DNA of 14,574 bases from Oscillospiraceae bacterium (lineage in GTDB: Bacteria > Bacillota > Clostridia > Oscillospirales > CAG-272): assembly GCA_015065205.1 (NCBI GenBank), contig SVQS01000029.1:1-14574 (forward strand), read 5' to 3'. The notes under the pieces were generated by a model. The model saw nothing but the letters and a program-made list of their open reading frames with translations, had not been told where the DNA came from and made no database searches. Within the stretch, counting starts at the first letter, position 1. Each line of letters starts with the position of its first letter. The translations under genes were made by a program, and so were the position numbers. Shown in pieces: positions 12,513-14,574 of this stretch.

Positions 12513-13421
12513 TTTGGTATTTTCCTTTCTTTCTATTCGTGTATCACACTTTTTTTCACTGCCGCGAAAGGTTCCCGGAGGGGATCCCATCACACGGCGA
12601 AAGACGGTACTAAAGTAGTTTTGGTCAAAATATCCCAGCATTGCGGCAACCTCGACCACGCGCATACCTGCTTGCAGTTGCTCGGCGGCGTAGCGCATTT
12701 TCATTTCGGTGAAGTAACGGGAAACCCCCATTCCGGCATAGCGGGTGAAGATTTTTTTGAGTGCCGAGAGGCTGATGTTGCACAGTTGTGCGATCTCGCC
12801 CGCGGAGAGCTGCTTGTGCAGATTGGTGTGTAGAATGCCCACGATTTCGGCATAGCGCAGGGCGGAGGGGAGCAGAGGTGTCTCTTCGGGGGTGTTATTT
12901 TCTTTTTTTGCAACCTGCAGGAACCACAATTCGAGTCGAACACGCACCTCATTCAGGAGCGCGCGGTCACTTGAGGCAATACCCTCTGCGGCGGATGTGC
13001 AAATGGCGGTCAGCTCTGCCTGCTCTGCACTGTTCAGCTGTACCACGCGCGAGCCAAAAGAGGGGATAGTGGCGGCAAAAAAGGAAAGATTGAACACGTG
13101 CGGTGCGCTTCCAAACTCCGACCAAATGCGATGGAACTCGTTGGGGCTGTGCAAAAGAATCTGTCCTGCCGAGAGTGTGTGAACCTCTTCTCCTGCCGTA
13201 ATACCCACCGTGCCTTCGGCAACAAAGACCAACTCATAAAACGGGTGACATTCACCGCTAAAGTTGTGGTCGCAGTCAAAGTGACGGTCAAGTGAGCAAT
13301 GAAACGCCAGAATATCGGCGCTGCGTGCAATGCCGCAGTCGTTGAGGGGTGCGGCGTGATTTTCGTGAGAGCTTTTGGCTGTTTTCAAAGGTTTTATGTC
13401 CATTTCCATATATCTATTCAT
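11802..13421 (-). CDS. AraC-family regulator joined in frame to NagB (539-residue open frame)
   Basis: One uninterrupted minus-strand frame. Residues about 45-140 are an AraC-type cupin sensor (HPFYELVFVAEGTVGI, LLHSPNEFHRIW). Residues about 190-290 are the AraC DNA-binding domain with two helix-turn-helices (LSAGEIAQLCNISLSALKKI; VVEVAAMLGYFDQNYFSTVF, then FRRVMGSPPGTFRG). The frame then reads through SEKKCDTRIERKENTK into complete NagB at 12512. I know of no standard AraC-NagB fusion. At the junction the minus strand has seven A in the order GAA AAA AAG, an in-phase A AAA AAG heptamer. A -1 slip gives GTG TGA, ending a 292-residue free regulator at 12544. Either slippage, a true fusion, or a one-base error is possible. 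The frame opens farther upstream to 13793, but that overlaps the divergent kinase; ATGs at 13421, 13409 and 13403 are candidates, none with a clear ribosome site. Confidence 0.8.
   Translation of the reverse strand: MNRYMEMDIKPLKTAKSSHENHAAPLNDCGIARSADILAFHCSLDRHFDCDHNFSGECHPFYELVFVAEGTVGITAGEEVHTLSAGQILLHSPNEFHRIWSEFGSAPHVFNLSFFAATIPSFGSRVVQLNSAEQAELTAICTSAAEGIASSDRALLNEVRVRLELWFLQVAKKENNTPEETPLLPSALRYAEIVGILHTNLHKQLSAGEIAQLCNISLSALKKIFTRYAGMGVSRYFTEMKMRYAAEQLQAGMRVVEVAAMLGYFDQNYFSTVFRRVMGSPPGTFRGSEKKCDTRIERKENTKMKFITVQNYDQMSRTAANIISAQVIMKPQSVLGLATGSSPVGIYRQLIEWYNKGDLDFSNVISVNLDEYIGLDESHDQSYRYFMQKNLFDHINIRRENTFVPNGCAQDLEKEGADYDARIESLGGIDLQLLGIGLDGHIGFNEPAPIFEKATHVVDLHESTIQANSRFFEKESDVPRKAITMGMGSIMQAKKVLLIANGKAKKDIVQRAFFGPITPEVPASILQLHPDLTVVFSEE
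12544..12557 (-). other. In-phase A AAA AAG slippery heptamer followed by a -1 frame stop
   Basis: On the minus strand the codons GAA AAA AAG (12557-12549) contain A AAA AAG with the frame set as in the E. coli dnaX frameshift site. After a -1 shift the next codons are GTG and TGA (12549-12544). A small GTGT-GAT-ACAC hairpin follows directly. I do not see a strong upstream Shine-Dalgarno-like stimulator or a large downstream stem, so efficiency could be low. Adding one A to the tract (A8) would also give the stop. Confidence 0.6.
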
Positions 13422-13428
13422 ATTTGGA

Positions 13429-13442
13429 TATATTATAATATA
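13429..13442. promoter_or_regulatory. 14-bp perfect AT palindrome at the regulator start site (possible operator)
   Basis: TATATTATAATATA is self-complementary and covers the predicted start of transcription of the AraC-nagB unit. On the plus strand it also supplies overlapping TATAAT sequences (13434-13439, 13439-13444) that could serve the divergent kinase gene, though the only -35 candidate (TTCATA at 13417-13422) is poor. AT-rich palindromes arise easily by chance, so an operator role is tentative. Confidence 0.35.
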
Positions 13443-13471
13443 ATCATAGCACAATACAGGGGCAAAGTCAA
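13443..13471 (-). promoter_or_regulatory. Promoter of the AraC-type regulator/nagB unit
   Basis: Minus strand: -35 TTGACT (13471-13466), 17-bp spacer, -10 TATGAT (13448-13443). The start would be near 13436, leaving only about 15-27 nt before the candidate ATGs and no recognisable Shine-Dalgarno site, so the regulator may be translated poorly. Confidence 0.75.
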
Positions 13472-13536
13472 TAGGTTTTGTTCCATTTCTATACATTTTT
13501 CCAAGAAAAAATAAACGTGAAAGGATGCAAGTACAA

Positions 13537-14574
13537 ATGAATCCAATTCTCAACGTTCTCGAACAATTCGGCATTGATGCCGCGGCGCTTCCGCACGGCA
13601 ACGGGCACATCAACAACACCTTTTTGGTAGATAGCAATCCGCGCGTTATTTTGCAACGCATCAACACAAACGTTTTCAAAAAGCCTGCAGAGGTTATGGA
13701 GAACATTATGGCAGTCACCGCGCATCTGCGCGAAAAGATTGCCGAGAGGGGCGGCAACCCGCAAAAAGAAACCCTTACATTCCTGACTACCAAGGACGGC
13801 TTGCCTTATTACAAGACTGCCGAGGGTGACTACTTCCGCGCCTATTATTTTGTTGACGACGTCATTTGCCTTGAGGTTGCAAAGAGCCCCGAAGATTTTG
13901 CCGAGGTTGCACACGCATTCGGTCGTTTTCAGCGTATGCTTGCCGATTTTCCGGCAGACCGCTTGCACGAGACCATCGAGAAATTCCACGATACGCCCAA
14001 TCGATTTGCCCAACTCGAAGAAGCCATTGCCGCTGACCGCGTCGGTCGCGTAAAGAGTGTTGAAAAAGAAATTGCCGAGGTACGCAAGTATGCGAAATAT
14101 GCATCTCTCATCGTCGATGGTATTGCCGACGGAACTGTACCGCTTCGCGTAACGCACAACGACACCAAGCTCAACAATGTTCTCTTGGATGACAAAACAC
14201 GCAAAGGTGTTTGCGTGATCGACCTTGACACCGTTATGCCCGGCTCACTCCTTTACGATTTTGGTGATGCGATGCGCACGGGTGCCTCCACAGGATCCGA
14301 GGACGAAATTGATCTTGACAAGGTTCAATTCGACCTTGAAAAGTATGAGGCATTCACTGCCGCATTTCTCGAGGAGCTTGGTGACAGTGTGACTGCAAAA
14401 GAGCGTGAACTGATGCCTCTTTCCGCTCTCATCATCACCGTCGAGCAGGCAACACGTTTCCTTGCGGACTATATCAACGGTGACGTTTATTTCCGTACCC
14501 ATCGCGAGCATCACAACCTTGACCGCACGCGCACCCAACTCAAGCTCGCCGCCGAGATTGAAAAGCTCTTGCTG
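13537..14574 (+). CDS. nahK: NahK-like N-acetylhexosamine 1-kinase, APH superfamily (partial, C-terminus off the right edge)
   Basis: 346 codons are present and open to the edge; Bifidobacterium NahK (LnpB) has about 359 residues, so little is missing. The protein-kinase-like APH fold is shown by HGNGHINNTFLV (20-31, nucleotide loop), the catalytic loop VTHNDTKLNNVLLD (205-218) with D209, and the metal-binding CVIDLDTVMPG (226-236) with D229. HNDTK.NN and IDLDTVMPG are strongly NahK-like; that enzyme phosphorylates GlcNAc or GalNAc at C1 in host-glycan use. AAAGGA lies 11 nt before the ATG at 13537; an in-frame ATG at 13525 overlaps that site and is less likely. Divergent from the AraC-nagB unit, which fits an amino-sugar locus. 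Substrate is inferred, and other APH-family sugar kinases are possible. Confidence 0.82.
   Translation, partial: MNPILNVLEQFGIDAAALPHGNGHINNTFLVDSNPRVILQRINTNVFKKPAEVMENIMAVTAHLREKIAERGGNPQKETLTFLTTKDGLPYYKTAEGDYFRAYYFVDDVICLEVAKSPEDFAEVAHAFGRFQRMLADFPADRLHETIEKFHDTPNRFAQLEEAIAADRVGRVKSVEKEIAEVRKYAKYASLIVDGIADGTVPLRVTHNDTKLNNVLLDDKTRKGVCVIDLDTVMPGSLLYDFGDAMRTGASTGSEDEIDLDKVQFDLEKYEAFTAAFLEELGDSVTAKERELMPLSALIITVEQATRFLADYINGDVYFRTHREHHNLDRTRTQLKLAAEIEKLLL

Noticed and set aside
11742..12833. 363-residue plus-strand open frame
   Set aside because: It is antisense to nagB and the AraC region and starts inside the palindromic element. Its translation shows no domain, whereas the minus strand encodes a canonical NagB.
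13422..13793. Upstream extension of the AraC-NagB frame to an ATG at 13793
   Set aside because: It would overlap the start of the divergent NahK-like gene and cross the promoter at 13443-13471. The extra residues show no domain.

Overview
The window looks like chromosomal DNA of a low-to-mid GC, probably gut-associated and spore-forming member of the Clostridia (Oscillospirales-like). The reasons are strong Shine-Dalgarno sites, near-consensus sigma-A promoters with 17-bp spacers, a SleB-type cortex hydrolase, lipoboxes, BspA-like leucine-rich-repeat lipoproteins, a VanZ-like protein, and amino-sugar genes related to NagB and NahK. The taxonomic placement is inference from gene content only.

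Layout. Positions 1-1291 (minus) hold the N-terminal 430 codons of a ComM/YifB AAA+ ATPase that runs off the left edge. Divergent from it, 1518-2588 encodes a 356-residue BspA-like lipoprotein. A leftward gene at 2659-3543 encodes a secreted copper-amine-oxidase-N plus SleB-type cell-wall hydrolase, with its own promoter and terminator. 3785-4429 is a HAD-superfamily hydrolase with an unusual DxN catalytic motif. 4539-9089 is a 1516-residue surface lipoprotein: lipobox, 21-unit PEETT stalk, Cys-rich modules, a complete SGNH esterase domain, more Cys-rich modules, and about 28 BspA-type leucine-rich repeats.

9238-10467 is a tight three-gene operon of unrecognised small proteins. 10575-11520 is a vanZ-like/thioredoxin pair. 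The gap between convergent trxA and nagB (11521-11801) is a highly structured, probably repetitive element. It has two perfect palindromes as imperfect inverted termini, enclosing an array of small hairpins separated by a G(T/C)GAAAT heptamer. On the minus strand 13421-11802 is one uninterrupted frame joining an AraC-family regulator to NagB. The junction carries an in-phase A AAA AAG heptamer, and a -1 slip there would end the regulator two codons later. Divergent from it, 13537-14574 is a NahK-like N-acetylhexosamine kinase that runs off the right edge.

How the genes fit together. The right end is a coherent amino-sugar locus: a kinase for N-acetylhexosamines, GlcN-6-P deaminase, and an AraC regulator between divergent promoters. 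The middle is envelope-facing: two LRR lipoproteins, a cortex hydrolase and a surface esterase. The most unusual items are the AraC-NagB fusion with its dnaX-like slippery site, the palindrome/hairpin-array element, the large SGNH-LRR lipoprotein, and the unknown small-protein operon. No rRNA, tRNA, CRISPR array, transposase or phage gene was recognised.
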